NCBI GenBank assembly: GCA_017542695.1
Contig: JAFXWT010000093.1
Coordinates: forward strand, 1 to 64,000
Length of the DNA: 64,000 nt
Origin: Clostridia bacterium
Lineage (GTDB): Bacteria; Bacillota_A; Clostridia; Oscillospirales; CAG-272
Reading direction: 5' to 3'
Below, one piece after another: positions 34,657 through 41,946 of this stretch; the stretch's first letter is position 1, and every line of letters begins with the position of its first letter. The position numbers and the translations under genes were made by a program. Under the pieces are notes generated by a model. The model saw only the letters and a program-made list of their open reading frames with translations, was not told where the DNA came from and made no database searches.

Positions 34657-35584
34657 CGTCACCTCCGAGCGCATCGAGCGCCGCTTTGAGCAGATCGTCC
34701 GCCGTTTTGCAGTCGTCGACGTAAAGGCGCGTGCCGCCGTATTTTCGGAACCACGTCAGCTGACGTTTCGCGTAATGGCGCGTTGCGAGTTTCAGCGCGG
34801 CAGTCGCTTCGGCGAGCGAGATTTCGCCGCGCACGAAAGGGAGCATTTCCTTGTATCCGATCGCCTGAAACGCGGTGTTTTCGGGCGCGAGCGCGCCCGA
34901 CTTATACAGCTTTTCCGTTTCATCGGCAAGTCCGTCCGCGATCATCTTTTCGACGCGCGCGTCGATGCGGGCGTATAATTTTTCTCGATCGCGAAAGTCG
35001 AGGACGATGATATCCGCCTCTCTTGATGGCGCGTGATTTGCCTGCGCGTCCCATTCCGTTTTGGTCATACCGCTCGTTTTGCATATCTCGATGGCGCGCA
35101 CGACGCGCTTGACGTTGTTTTCGTGTATTGCCGCCGCCGCGGCGGGATCGAGCTTTGTGAGCATATCGTGGAGCGCGGAAACGCCGTTTTTTTCGGCAAA
35201 ATCGTAAAGCGAGGCGCGGAGCGCCTCGTCGGACGCGATCTCCCCGTAGTTTCTTCCGAAGAGAAATCCGTCGAGGTATAGCCCCGTCCCTCCGCATAGC
35301 ACGGCGACCTTTCCGCGCGAATGAATTTCGTCAACGGCGCGCGACGCGCGCGCGGCGAAATCCGCGGCGGAAAATTTCTCCGTCGGTTCGCATATATCTA
35401 TCAGGTGATGCGTGATCTCCGCCTGCTCGGCGCGCGTCGGTTTTGCCGTGCCGATATTCATGTTTTTATATATCTGCATAGAGTCGAACGAAACGATCTC
35501 GCCGCTCACCTCGCGGCAGACGCCGAGCGCGAGCGCGCTCTTTCCCGACGCGGTAGGTCCTGCTATTGCCATAATATTTGCCAT
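34640..35584 (-). CDS. miaA: tRNA dimethylallyltransferase
   Basis: The 314-residue enzyme adds a dimethylallyl group to N6 of A37 in tRNAs reading UNN codons. The P-loop is AIAGPTASGKSALALG (residues 6-21), followed by FDSMQIYKNMNIGTAKP, the substrate-binding DxxQ segment, and LCGGTGLYLDGF. The length is normal. It lies between queA and the HlyD-like gene, so two tRNA-modification genes are adjacent in this run. The ATG is preceded by AAAGGAGTC. Confidence 0.96.
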   Translation of the reverse strand: MANIMAIAGPTASGKSALALGVCREVSGEIVSFDSMQIYKNMNIGTAKPTRAEQAEITHHLIDICEPTEKFSAADFAARASRAVDEIHSRGKVAVLCGGTGLYLDGFLFGRNYGEIASDEALRASLYDFAEKNGVSALHDMLTKLDPAAAAAIHENNVKRVVRAIEICKTSGMTKTEWDAQANHAPSREADIIVLDFRDREKLYARIDARVEKMIADGLADETEKLYKSGALAPENTAFQAIGYKEMLPFVRGEISLAEATAALKLATRHYAKRQLTWFRKYGGTRLYVDDCKTADDLLKAALDALGGDDEKRI

Positions 35585-35633
35585 TTTCGCCGACTCCTTT
35601 CAGATAGACATATTTCGATATTTCAATATATAG

Positions 35634-36710
35634 TCATTCGATGAGCATTGCGTCGCCGAATGAGAAAAATCTGTATTTTTCTTTTATTGCGGTTTCGTAC
35701 GCTTTCTTTATAAGTTCCGTTCCCGTGAGGGCGGAAACGAGCATTATCAGCGTGCTTTCGGGCAGGTGGAAATTCGTTATCAGCGCGTCGACCGCCTTGA
35801 ATTTGTACCCCGGGTAGATGAAAATTCCCGTGTCGTCGGTCATTGCATGAACGACTCCGCTGTCGTCCGACGCGCTTTCGAGCGTGCGGCATGAAGTTGT
35901 GCCGACGGCTACGATGCGCCCGCCGTTTTTCCTCGCGCGGTTTATCTTTTCGGCGCTTTCTTCGCCGACGGAGAAAAACTCTCCGTGCATGACGTGGTCC
36001 TGTATCTTCTCCGCTTTGACGGGACGGAAAGTTCCGAGCCCGACGTGGAGCATGACGGGCGCTATCTCAACGCCCGTTTCGCGTATTTTTTGAAGCAGTT
36101 CCTCGGTGAAATGCAGCCCCGCCGTCGGCGCGGCGGCGCTGCCGAGGTCCTTTGCGTAGACCGTCTGGTAGTCGTCGTTGTTTTTCAGTTCTTCCGTGAT
36201 GTAAGGCGGGAGCGGCATTTTGCCGATCTTGTCGAGGATCGAGTAGAGTGTTTCTCCACCCGCTTTGTCGTATTCAAAGCGCACGATGCGGTCGCCGTCG
36301 CCCGTCACGTCGACGATCTCGGCGGTCAGTATCCCGTCGCCGAACGAAACGCGCGCGCCCGTTTTCAGCCGTCTGCCCGGGCGGACGATCACGTCCCACA
36401 CGTCGAGTTCTTTCTGGCGGAGCAGGACGAATTCGCACTGCGCGCCGTCGCCCTCATCTTTTATTTTTTGCCCGTAGATACGCGCGGGAATGACTTTCGA
36501 GTCGTTGATGACGAGCACGTCGCCGGGGCGCAGATATTCGGTTATGTCGCGGAATATGCGGTGTTCGATCTCACCCGTTTTGCGATGAACGACCATGAGG
36601 CGCGCCGCGTCGCGCTCCGACGTCGGATGCTGCGCGATCAGTTCCTGCGGCAGATCGAAGTTGAAATCCGATGTTTTGAGGTCGGTTTCACCGAGTTTAT
36701 TTTTTATCAT
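35634..36710 (-). CDS. queA: S-adenosylmethionine:tRNA ribosyltransferase-isomerase
   Basis: The 358-residue enzyme catalyses the penultimate step of queuosine synthesis, transferring the ribosyl part of SAM to preQ1 in tRNA. Diagnostic segments are [36 protein letters not shown] and the C-terminal [17 protein letters not shown]. The ATG has GGAG 8 nt upstream, giving a ten-residue extension compared with the usual MKTSDF start. tgt, often next to queA, is not in the window. Confidence 0.96.
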   Translation of the reverse strand: MIKNKLGETDLKTSDFNFDLPQELIAQHPTSERDAARLMVVHRKTGEIEHRIFRDITEYLRPGDVLVINDSKVIPARIYGQKIKDEGDGAQCEFVLLRQKELDVWDVIVRPGRRLKTGARVSFGDGILTAEIVDVTGDGDRIVRFEYDKAGGETLYSILDKIGKMPLPPYITEELKNNDDYQTVYAKDLGSAAAPTAGLHFTEELLQKIRETGVEIAPVMLHVGLGTFRPVKAEKIQDHVMHGEFFSVGEESAEKINRARKNGGRIVAVGTTSCRTLESASDDSGVVHAMTDDTGIFIYPGYKFKAVDALITNFHLPESTLIMLVSALTGTELIKKAYETAIKEKYRFFSFGDAMLIE

Positions 36711-36741
36711 TGTTTTCTCCGAAAATTCTTATTCATTTTAC

Positions 36742-36770
36742 ATAATATCACAAAACAAGGGAATTGGCAA
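36742..36770 (-). promoter_or_regulatory. Promoter of queA operon
   Basis: Minus-strand TTGCCA (36770-36765), 17-nt spacer, TATTAT (36747-36742), 32 nt before the queA start. It likely drives queA-miaA-HlyD-like-yggS. Confidence 0.65.
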
Positions 36771-36802
36771 GAGGGCGCGAGTTTTTTTCGTCAGGGAAAA
36801 AT

Positions 36803-36840
36803 TAAATCAAAAAAGCGCCCGCGGGCGCTTTTTTGATTTA
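36803..36840. terminator. 38-bp perfect palindromic terminator of the sigma-factor gene
   Basis: Positions 36803-36821 and 36822-36840 are exact reverse complements: GC-rich core GCGCCCGCGGGCGC with A6 and T6 flanks and matching outer bases. It begins at the stop codon of the long sigma factor. A twin with the same core lies at 38463-38484. Confidence 0.9.
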
Positions 36841-38388
36841 TTACATTTCAGTCAGCACATCGCAAACATAATCATTTGACGGCGGTGCAATCTCTCCCAA
36901 ACGCGTCATTCTGTCGATAATGACCATTCCGATAGCCGAATACGACGTAAAATGATACGCGTCATTCAAGAAACGCTTTGGAAAAACTTTTTTGTATTCA
37001 GCAAAGAATATGTCCGCGCGTTTGAAAAAATCGTCTGAAACGGGTGAAAAGTTTTTTTCTATGATCTCATTGATTTTTTTCAACTGTTCGGACGTGAACG
37101 CGGGGATTTTGACTTTCATCGTTCCGTCGTCGTTACGAACGATATATCCGTCTTTGATCGCGCTTGCCGCGTCATTTTTCAAATCGGTCGATCCTTTTGT
37201 GAGGATATCAACGCACGCGTTTATCTGATAGTCGTACATCATACGGCGATATTTTCCCACGGAATTGTACACCGTGTGTTTATATGATTTTCCTCCGTTT
37301 TTCGTAACATACGGATGATAAGTGTTCATACTGATCGCTTTGGCGAATTTCAGCATTTCGTGTTTACCGTTTCCGTTAAATCCGATATAATTCCAGCGAT
37401 ACCCGTCGTATTTTTGCTCGATATCAGCAGCCCCCTTTTTTTGCCTCTTGTGTGAAATATAGTCAAGAGTTAAAACTGCGTAAAGATAAAACAAATCGCT
37501 TTTGCTTTGCTCTCCCTTGAAGTGATCGAGCAAATACGTTTCTTCTGCGATTTTTTTCAGTGCCGCGCCGACTTTGTCAGCGACGGGAAGCATTGTTTTT
37601 TCGGCGTTTTGCTCACAAAAGATGCCGTAACTGTCGTCAAAAATCAGAAAATCCGTAAGATATTTTCCCTTTGTTTCACAGGCGACCGCGTTGCGGCGGA
37701 CAAGATTTTCAACCCTGTCCTCCACGTAATACGCGGGCACTCCGGTGTATTTTGCGATCTCCTCGATGGATCGCGGCTCATCATAGCAGTAAAGCAAAAT
37801 GTTCTGCGAGAGCGCGTCGTTTACATACGCGCTCGGGAACGGTTTTTCTATTCCGTCGTAATTTCCCGTTCCGTATATGTCGATTCTGAGTTTTCCCGGT
37901 TTTAATGCGCTTTCTTCCATATCATCAAACTCCTTTTTGATTTTTCGCCGCGCCTCCGAGAGCCGCCATGTGACCGTGCCCTCGGGGATTTTCAGGCGCT
38001 CGGCGATGTTTTTTATCGAAAGGCCGTCGTAATAGTAAAGCACGGTGATCTCGCGGTAAATTTTTGAAAGATACGCTATCTTTTCGCGCAAAACGCCGTA
38101 TTCCTCTGAAAAGTCATCATCCGGCTCGTCGTCCGGAATGTCGGGGATGTCATAGGAAAACATCGCGCGCTGTTTTCCCATTCTCCGCGAAAATGACTTC
38201 GTTACGTTTTCCGCGATCCCCCAAAGCCATGGCTCGAATTTGTCGTCGTCGCGCAGGTTTGGGAGACTTTTCAGCGCCGTGAGCAGTATTTCCTGCGAGA
38301 GATCGCTCGCCTCGTCGTCGCTGAACGTGCGTCTGACGGCGTATGCGTAAACTTTGTCGACGTATTTTTCAAGAACGCTCGCGTTCAC
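36841..38388 (-). CDS. Sigma-70 family sigma factor with a long C-terminal extension
   Basis: The GTG start at 38386-38388 has AAAGGCGGTG upstream. Residues 1 to about 155 form an ECF-length sigma factor: region 2 (SDDEASDLSQEILLTALK, FEPWLWGIAENVTKSFSRR) and region 4 (YREITVLYYYDGLSIKNIAE, EGTVTWRLSEARRKIKKEF). The other 360 residues are not sigma: a second winged-helix-like unit follows (DEPRSIEEIAKYTGVPAYYV, near 215-265), then a mostly helical region without membrane segments or known enzyme motifs. The extension may act as an internal regulator. A promoter-like motif upstream recurs before the neighbouring gene. Confidence 0.85.
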   Translation of the reverse strand: MNASVLEKYVDKVYAYAVRRTFSDDEASDLSQEILLTALKSLPNLRDDDKFEPWLWGIAENVTKSFSRRMGKQRAMFSYDIPDIPDDEPDDDFSEEYGVLREKIAYLSKIYREITVLYYYDGLSIKNIAERLKIPEGTVTWRLSEARRKIKKEFDDMEESALKPGKLRIDIYGTGNYDGIEKPFPSAYVNDALSQNILLYCYDEPRSIEEIAKYTGVPAYYVEDRVENLVRRNAVACETKGKYLTDFLIFDDSYGIFCEQNAEKTMLPVADKVGAALKKIAEETYLLDHFKGEQSKSDLFYLYAVLTLDYISHKRQKKGAADIEQKYDGYRWNYIGFNGNGKHEMLKFAKAISMNTYHPYVTKNGGKSYKHTVYNSVGKYRRMMYDYQINACVDILTKGSTDLKNDAASAIKDGYIVRNDDGTMKVKIPAFTSEQLKKINEIIEKNFSPVSDDFFKRADIFFAEYKKVFPKRFLNDAYHFTSYSAIGMVIIDRMTRLGEIAPPSNDYVCDVLTEM

Positions 38389-38408
38389 AGATTTTCACCG
38401 CCTTTCGT

Positions 38409-38443
38409 AAATAAAGTGTATTTGAAATGTGGATCATTGGGTG
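38409..38443 (-). promoter_or_regulatory. Bipartite motif ahead of the sigma-factor gene (probable autoregulated promoter)
   Basis: Minus strand: CACCCAAT (38443-38436), 16 nt, ACACTTTATTT (38419-38409). The same two words with the same 16-nt spacing occur at 39178-39212, and in both cases the motif ends 20 nt before the start codon. Spacer sequences are unrelated, so the words are conserved, not duplicated. Unlike sigma-A hexamers. Confidence 0.75.
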
Positions 38444-38462
38444 TTTTGAAAAAAACAAATAA

Positions 38463-38484
38463 AAAAGCGCCCGCGGGCGCTTTT
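38463..38484. terminator. Intrinsic terminator after the membrane-protein gene
   Basis: A perfect 22-nt palindrome (A4, GCGCCCGCGGGCGC, T4) overlapping the stop codon of the 38483-39157 gene, with more A/T on both sides. Same core as 36803-36840. Confidence 0.85.
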
Positions 38485-39157
38485 ATTTTCCTATTGGCGA
38501 CACACCCGTTTCAATGCACGAAAAAGTGCTTCTGAGCGACATGGTGTCGAGAACAACCATTCCGTTGAGATTTTCAAACGGATTGAACAGATACGGCACG
38601 CACCATCTTTTACCGTCGCGCACTTTGTTCTCGACGTCCGAACCGCGAGTAAGCAAATGCGGTGCGGGATTAAATAATATAGCGGGAACAATGCTTTTTT
38701 CGTCGATGCCGAGATCCTTTGCCCGATAAGTAAAGTCGATAACAGGTAAAATCTTCTTTTTTCCAAATCCGAGCGGCAAAAGTTTTATTCCGCGCGCATA
38801 GGGAACTGAAATGTATTTTTGCGTGTAATAGCCGCCCTCATCGTCAAAGCAGTATTCAAGATTTCGCCGCACTTTTCCGAAAACCTTGACGGCGAGCGTT
38901 TCTTTTGGCGTTATGACATAAAAATCCGTTTTGTTTTTACCGCCGAGAAAAAACGCGTTTAAGTTGACGGTCTTCACACATTTGCCGTGTTTTTTCAGCA
39001 TTCTCTTTATCTTTGACCTGACAAATGCGAATCTGATGACGTCGCGTAATTTCAGTATCAGAAAAAAAGCCAAAACAAAGAATGTAATTATCACAGGCGC
39101 TTGCAAATGCAGATCTTCAATAAGGTGACGCACGGGATCAGGGAGAAACCAAAGCAT
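38483..39157 (-). CDS. Membrane-anchored protein of unknown function, probable partner of the sigma factor
   Basis: The 224-residue protein has one N-terminal membrane helix (about 19-40, APVIITFFVLAFFLILKL), a basic stretch (RSKIKRMLKKHGK) and a soluble domain of about 160 residues. KTDFYVITPKETLAVKVFG has a faint likeness to the core of nuclease-related NERD domains, but the catalytic pattern is not convincing. Its promoter-like motif equals that of the long sigma factor next door, in sequence, spacing and distance to the start, so I infer it is a target of that sigma factor. GAGAGGCG precedes the ATG. Confidence 0.7.
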   Translation of the reverse strand: MLWFLPDPVRHLIEDLHLQAPVIITFFVLAFFLILKLRDVIRFAFVRSKIKRMLKKHGKCVKTVNLNAFFLGGKNKTDFYVITPKETLAVKVFGKVRRNLEYCFDDEGGYYTQKYISVPYARGIKLLPLGFGKKKILPVIDFTYRAKDLGIDEKSIVPAILFNPAPHLLTRGSDVENKVRDGKRWCVPYLFNPFENLNGMVVLDTMSLRSTFSCIETGVSPIGK

Positions 39158-39177
39158 AAAATTCGCCTCTCTTTCTC

Positions 39178-39212
39178 AAATAAAGTGTCGCGCCATGCGC
39201 GCTTATTGGGTG
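39178..39212 (-). promoter_or_regulatory. Bipartite motif ahead of the membrane-protein gene (second copy)
   Basis: Minus strand: CACCCAAT (39212-39205), 16 nt, ACACTTTATTT (39188-39178), ending 20 nt before the start codon of the 38483-39157 gene. Identical word pair and geometry to 38409-38443. Confidence 0.75.
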
Positions 39213-39228
39213 ATCGGCGAAAAAATTC

Positions 39229-39723
39229 TTATTCTTCGTTTTTTTCTCTCAACTTTTCCGCAAATTCCTCGAAGTCCGCTTCGAGAGTCGAAAGATCGTC
39301 GCAGAACGTGACCTTTTCCGTCCAGAACGACTTATAAATGCGGATTATCATGATCTCCGTGTAGGCGACGGTGCGGTCGCGCTCCGCCTGCGCCGTAAGA
39401 GCTTCGCGTTCTGCTTCGGCCTCCTCTTCCGTTTCACCCTCTGCGGGAACGAAGTCGGCGGCGAGCGCGTCATCCGTCTTTATTCTCTTGACGGCGAAGT
39501 TTGCGCGGCTGAAATAACCGACAACGTAATTATCGGGATTTTCGTCGATATCGGAAAACTCGTCGTCGTACTCGCCGCGCTTGACGTAGTCCGCTTCGAT
39601 CTCACAGCCGAGCTCTGCGAATACCGCGTCGTATTTTTCCTTTATCTCCCTTATCTTCCCGAGTATCTCGTTTTCTTTGGCGATGACATCGTCGACAGTG
39701 AGCTTTTTAAGTGAAATATCCAT
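39229..39723 (-). CDS. Acidic coiled-coil protein of unknown function
   Basis: The likely start is the ATG at 39721-39723 (MDISLKKLTVDDVIAKE) with AAGGGGAC upstream; the longer frame reads through a promoter region. The 164-residue product is strongly acidic, with an N-terminal coiled coil (about 10-45) and an alanine/glutamate-rich middle (ETEEEAEAEREALTAQAE). No signal peptide, membrane helix or known motif. It ends 17 nt before the motif that precedes the membrane-protein gene on the same strand, so it may be transcribed separately. Confidence 0.65.
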   Translation of the reverse strand: MDISLKKLTVDDVIAKENEILGKIREIKEKYDAVFAELGCEIEADYVKRGEYDDEFSDIDENPDNYVVGYFSRANFAVKRIKTDDALAADFVPAEGETEEEAEAEREALTAQAERDRTVAYTEIMIIRIYKSFWTEKVTFCDDLSTLEADFEEFAEKLREKNEE

Positions 39724-39759
39724 TTTTGTCCCCTTTTTGATTATTTTTGAAACTTTGCC

Positions 39760-39788
39760 TTGAAAAACGGCAAAATATAGTGTACAAT
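39760..39788 (+). promoter_or_regulatory. Promoter of ireB
   Basis: TTGAAA (39760-39765), 17-nt spacer, TACAAT (39783-39788), 74 nt before the ireB ATG. Confidence 0.65.
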
Positions 39789-39798
39789 GGTAAATAAA

Positions 39799-39842
39799 GA
39801 ATTGCGCCCGAGGCGCATTGTCATGACGCGAAGCGTCAATTC
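39799..39842 (+). repeat. Paired hairpins in the ireB leader
   Basis: TGCGCC/GGCGCA (39803-39817) and TGACGC/GCGTCA (39824-39838), each with a 3-nt loop, are enclosed by GAATTG/CAATTC (39799-39842). The second hairpin is followed by a T-rich stretch. They lie between the promoter and the ribosome site and could modulate expression, or be a palindromic repeat like 20773-20879. Confidence 0.45.
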
Positions 39843-39862
39843 GTTTTATTTTGAGGTGCGCT

Positions 39863-40129
39863 ATGAACGAACTTGAAAACACGATGAAATTCGACGCGAT
39901 AGAGGGCGGCGAAAACCGCAACCGCGAGATTCTGTGCGAAGTATACAAGCTTCTCAGCGAAAAGGGATACGATCCGATAAGCCAGATCGTCGGCTATCTT
40001 CTGTCCGAGGATCCGACATACATCACAAACCACAGCGGTGCGCGCGCGCTGATCTCAAAGCTCGACCGCGACGAGCTGCTCGCCCGAATGGTGCGGCTTT
40101 ATCTCGGCGTTGACGACGCCTCAAAATAA
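39863..40129 (+). CDS. ireB: IreB-family regulatory phosphoprotein
   Basis: The ATG at 39863 (MNELENTMKFDAIE) follows GAGGTG and gives 88 residues, the usual size. The sequence matches IreB (formerly DUF965): LCEVYKLLSEKGYDPISQIV, LLSEDPTYITNHSGAR and LDRDELLARMVRLYL. In Enterococcus IreB is phosphorylated by the PASTA kinase IreK and tunes cell-envelope stress resistance. The kinase is not in the window. It ends near a terminator that lies inside the convergent M14 gene. Confidence 0.93.
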   Translation: MNELENTMKFDAIEGGENRNREILCEVYKLLSEKGYDPISQIVGYLLSEDPTYITNHSGARALISKLDRDELLARMVRLYLGVDDASK

Positions 40130-40167
40130 TTATACATAAAAACACACGTTAATTGCAATAGTTTTTT

Positions 40168-41010
40168 TCAAAAAAGTGCGGCTTCGGTCAAAATCGGGCG
40201 CACTTTTTTATATATTTCATCAAAATTTTCCGGCGGGAGCGGATTTACTCCCTTGCCGCACTCGACCGTGAACGCGGGAACGCCGAGTTTTTCGATCACA
40301 TAATCCTTGTACCCCGCATGGCTCGCCACATCTTCGTCGGGGCGAGACAGCCGGTAGCCCGAAACGAGCGCCATGCGCTCGGCGAGCGCTTTCGCGCCGT
40401 GCGGTATTTTCCCGCCGTAGTCGAAGTATATCTCTTCGCCTTGAGTGTGCAGCGCCACGGCGACATTCAGACGCGGTGCGAGCGCGCGCGTCAGGCGGCA
40501 GAGTGCCGCCGTTTCGGGTTCGCTTCCGGGATATTCGCCGCCGTATCGCGTCGCCGCAGGCGACGTTATGCCCATCGCGCGCTCGGCGGCTTTGCATTTG
40601 TCAAAGCCGGCGTCATAGTTGTGGTTCAGATCGACGCCGCGCGCGTTCGCCTGCCAGCGAGGGAAAAGAGACGCGTCGTATCTTTCGTGCGAGAGCGGGA
40701 GCGCCTCCCCCTGTGCGACGGCGCACCCGTCGATGTTCAGCATCGGCACGACGAAAAGCTCGCTCTTGGTCGGTATGCCGTCGCCCTGCGCGTCGAGCGC
40801 AAATTTCAGAAGTATATTTGACGTAATGTGTTCCATGCCGTGATGCGCTCCGACGAATATCGCGGCGCCGTCTCCTCGTCCGACGCGAACGCACGGTATC
40901 GGCACGCCGAGCGCCGTTTTGCCGATGAAGAAGAGCCGCGCGCCGCGACGCTCCGCTTCAACGCACGCGGAGAAGAGGTTGATCGCGTCAAGCGGTTTTG
41001 AAAAGTTCAT
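40168..41010 (-). CDS. M14-family zinc carboxypeptidase
   Basis: The 280-residue protein is a carboxypeptidase-A-like enzyme with zinc ligands in GAHHGMEHIT (H-x2-E) and ALHTQGEEIYF, substrate residues in DLNHNYD, and a catalytic glutamate in FTVECGKG. There is no signal peptide. Cytoplasmic M14 proteins of this size include gamma-D-glutamyl-diaminopimelate peptidases used in cell-wall recycling, the most likely role. The last eleven codons lie within a hairpin that also serves as a terminator. Confidence 0.87.
   Translation of the reverse strand: MNFSKPLDAINLFSACVEAERRGARLFFIGKTALGVPIPCVRVGRGDGAAIFVGAHHGMEHITSNILLKFALDAQGDGIPTKSELFVVPMLNIDGCAVAQGEALPLSHERYDASLFPRWQANARGVDLNHNYDAGFDKCKAAERAMGITSPAATRYGGEYPGSEPETAALCRLTRALAPRLNVAVALHTQGEEIYFDYGGKIPHGAKALAERMALVSGYRLSRPDEDVASHAGYKDYVIEKLGVPAFTVECGKGVNPLPPENFDEIYKKVRPILTEAALF
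40170..40209. terminator. Bidirectional terminator embedded in the 3' end of the M14 gene
   Basis: AAAAAAGTGCG (40170-40180) pairs with CGCACTTTTTT (40199-40209) around an 18-nt loop. On the minus strand the hairpin and T-tract include the last codons and the TGA of the M14 gene; on the plus strand it terminates ireB. Confidence 0.75.
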
Positions 41011-41089
41011 AAAATCACCCGTAGATCGAGTTTTGTGATATCATCGTATGCGAAAATCGAAAAAATGATATAAAATTTTACGAAAATTT

Positions 41090-41103
41090 CAAACAAATGT
41101 TTG
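41090..41103. promoter_or_regulatory. LexA-binding site (SOS box variant)
   Basis: CAAACAAATGTTTG is a perfect inverted repeat (5-nt arms, 4-nt centre), close to the Firmicutes SOS box CGAAC-N4-GTTCG with G-to-A and C-to-T changes. It overlaps the lexA -35 box, as expected for self-repression. Confidence 0.7.
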
Positions 41104-41129
41104 CATTTTTCAAAAAAGTGTGGTAAAAT
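41101..41129 (+). promoter_or_regulatory. Promoter of lexA
   Basis: TTGCAT (41101-41106), 17-nt spacer, TAAAAT (41124-41129), 53 nt before the lexA ATG. Confidence 0.65.
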
Positions 41130-41182
41130 ATAATGGATAAAGAAACAAGCGAACACATTTTTCACTGAAACGAGGTAAAAAT

Positions 41183-41785
41183 ATGGAAAACCTTACAGAA
41201 AGAGAACGAAAGGTTTACGAGTACATCCGCGGTGTGCTCGAGCGAAACGGATATTCTCCGTCCGTGCGCGACATCCAGAACGCTCTCGGGATAAAGAGTA
41301 CGGCGACCGTACATTCGTACATCGAGCGGCTTGAATCGAAAGGTTATATCAAAAGGGAGCAGGGAAAGAGCCGCACGCTTCGCACCGACGGCGGCGAGAG
41401 CGACTCAACGACGGTAAGGGTGCCGATAGTCGGTCAGGTCGCGGCGGGACTGCCGATACTTGCGGCGGAAAATCTCGACGGGTATATCGAATTCTGCGCG
41501 CCGAAAGGCACGCTCCCGTCGGAGATATTCGCTCTGCGAATCAAAGGGCGCAGTATGATCGAGGCGGGAATAATGGACGGCGACACAGTGATCGTCAGCC
41601 GCACGAGCTACGTCGACAACGGCGACATCGCCGTCGTGTTGATAGACGACGAGGCGACGGTCAAGACATTCTACCGCGAGAACGGCCACTTCCGCCTGCA
41701 GCCGGAAAACAGCGAGATGAAGCCCATAATCACAAAGGAGGCCGTGATTCTCGGAAAAGTGATAGCGTCCGTCCGCTATTACTAA
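41183..41785 (+). CDS. lexA: LexA SOS repressor
   Basis: The 200-residue protein has the LexA winged helix (about 1-65, GYSPSVRDIQNALGIKSTAT), the self-cleavage site VGQVAAG with Ala-Gly, the catalytic serine in KGRSMIEAGIMDGD and the lysine in DDEATVKTFYR. It represses DNA-damage genes until RecA triggers its cleavage. GRSM replaces the more common GDSM before the serine. An SOS-box-like palindrome overlaps its own promoter. GAGGT lies upstream of the ATG. Confidence 0.96.
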   Translation: MENLTERERKVYEYIRGVLERNGYSPSVRDIQNALGIKSTATVHSYIERLESKGYIKREQGKSRTLRTDGGESDSTTVRVPIVGQVAAGLPILAAENLDGYIEFCAPKGTLPSEIFALRIKGRSMIEAGIMDGDTVIVSRTSYVDNGDIAVVLIDDEATVKTFYRENGHFRLQPENSEMKPIITKEAVILGKVIASVRYY

Positions 41786-41854
41786 TGAGCCGACTGAAAA
41801 CGACGGCGAAATGAAAAACATTTGCACTTTTTATTTCAAAAATCAAAAAAACAG

Positions 41855-41883
41855 TTGCATTTTTTCTGAAAATATGGTAAAAA
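41855..41883 (+). promoter_or_regulatory. Promoter of the lipoprotein gene
   Basis: TTGCAT (41855-41860), 17-nt spacer, TAAAAA (41878-41883), 63 nt before the start. The -35 and spacer start resemble the lexA promoter, but no SOS box is visible. Confidence 0.5.
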
Positions 41884-41946
41884 GAAAAGTGTGCTTTATT
41901 TCGGCGCATAGCGCCGGCGAACTTTGAAAGGAATGGAAAACTCAAA

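Noticed and set aside
38483..39157. NERD-domain nuclease
   Set aside because: Only a faint resemblance in one strand; the catalytic pattern could not be traced.
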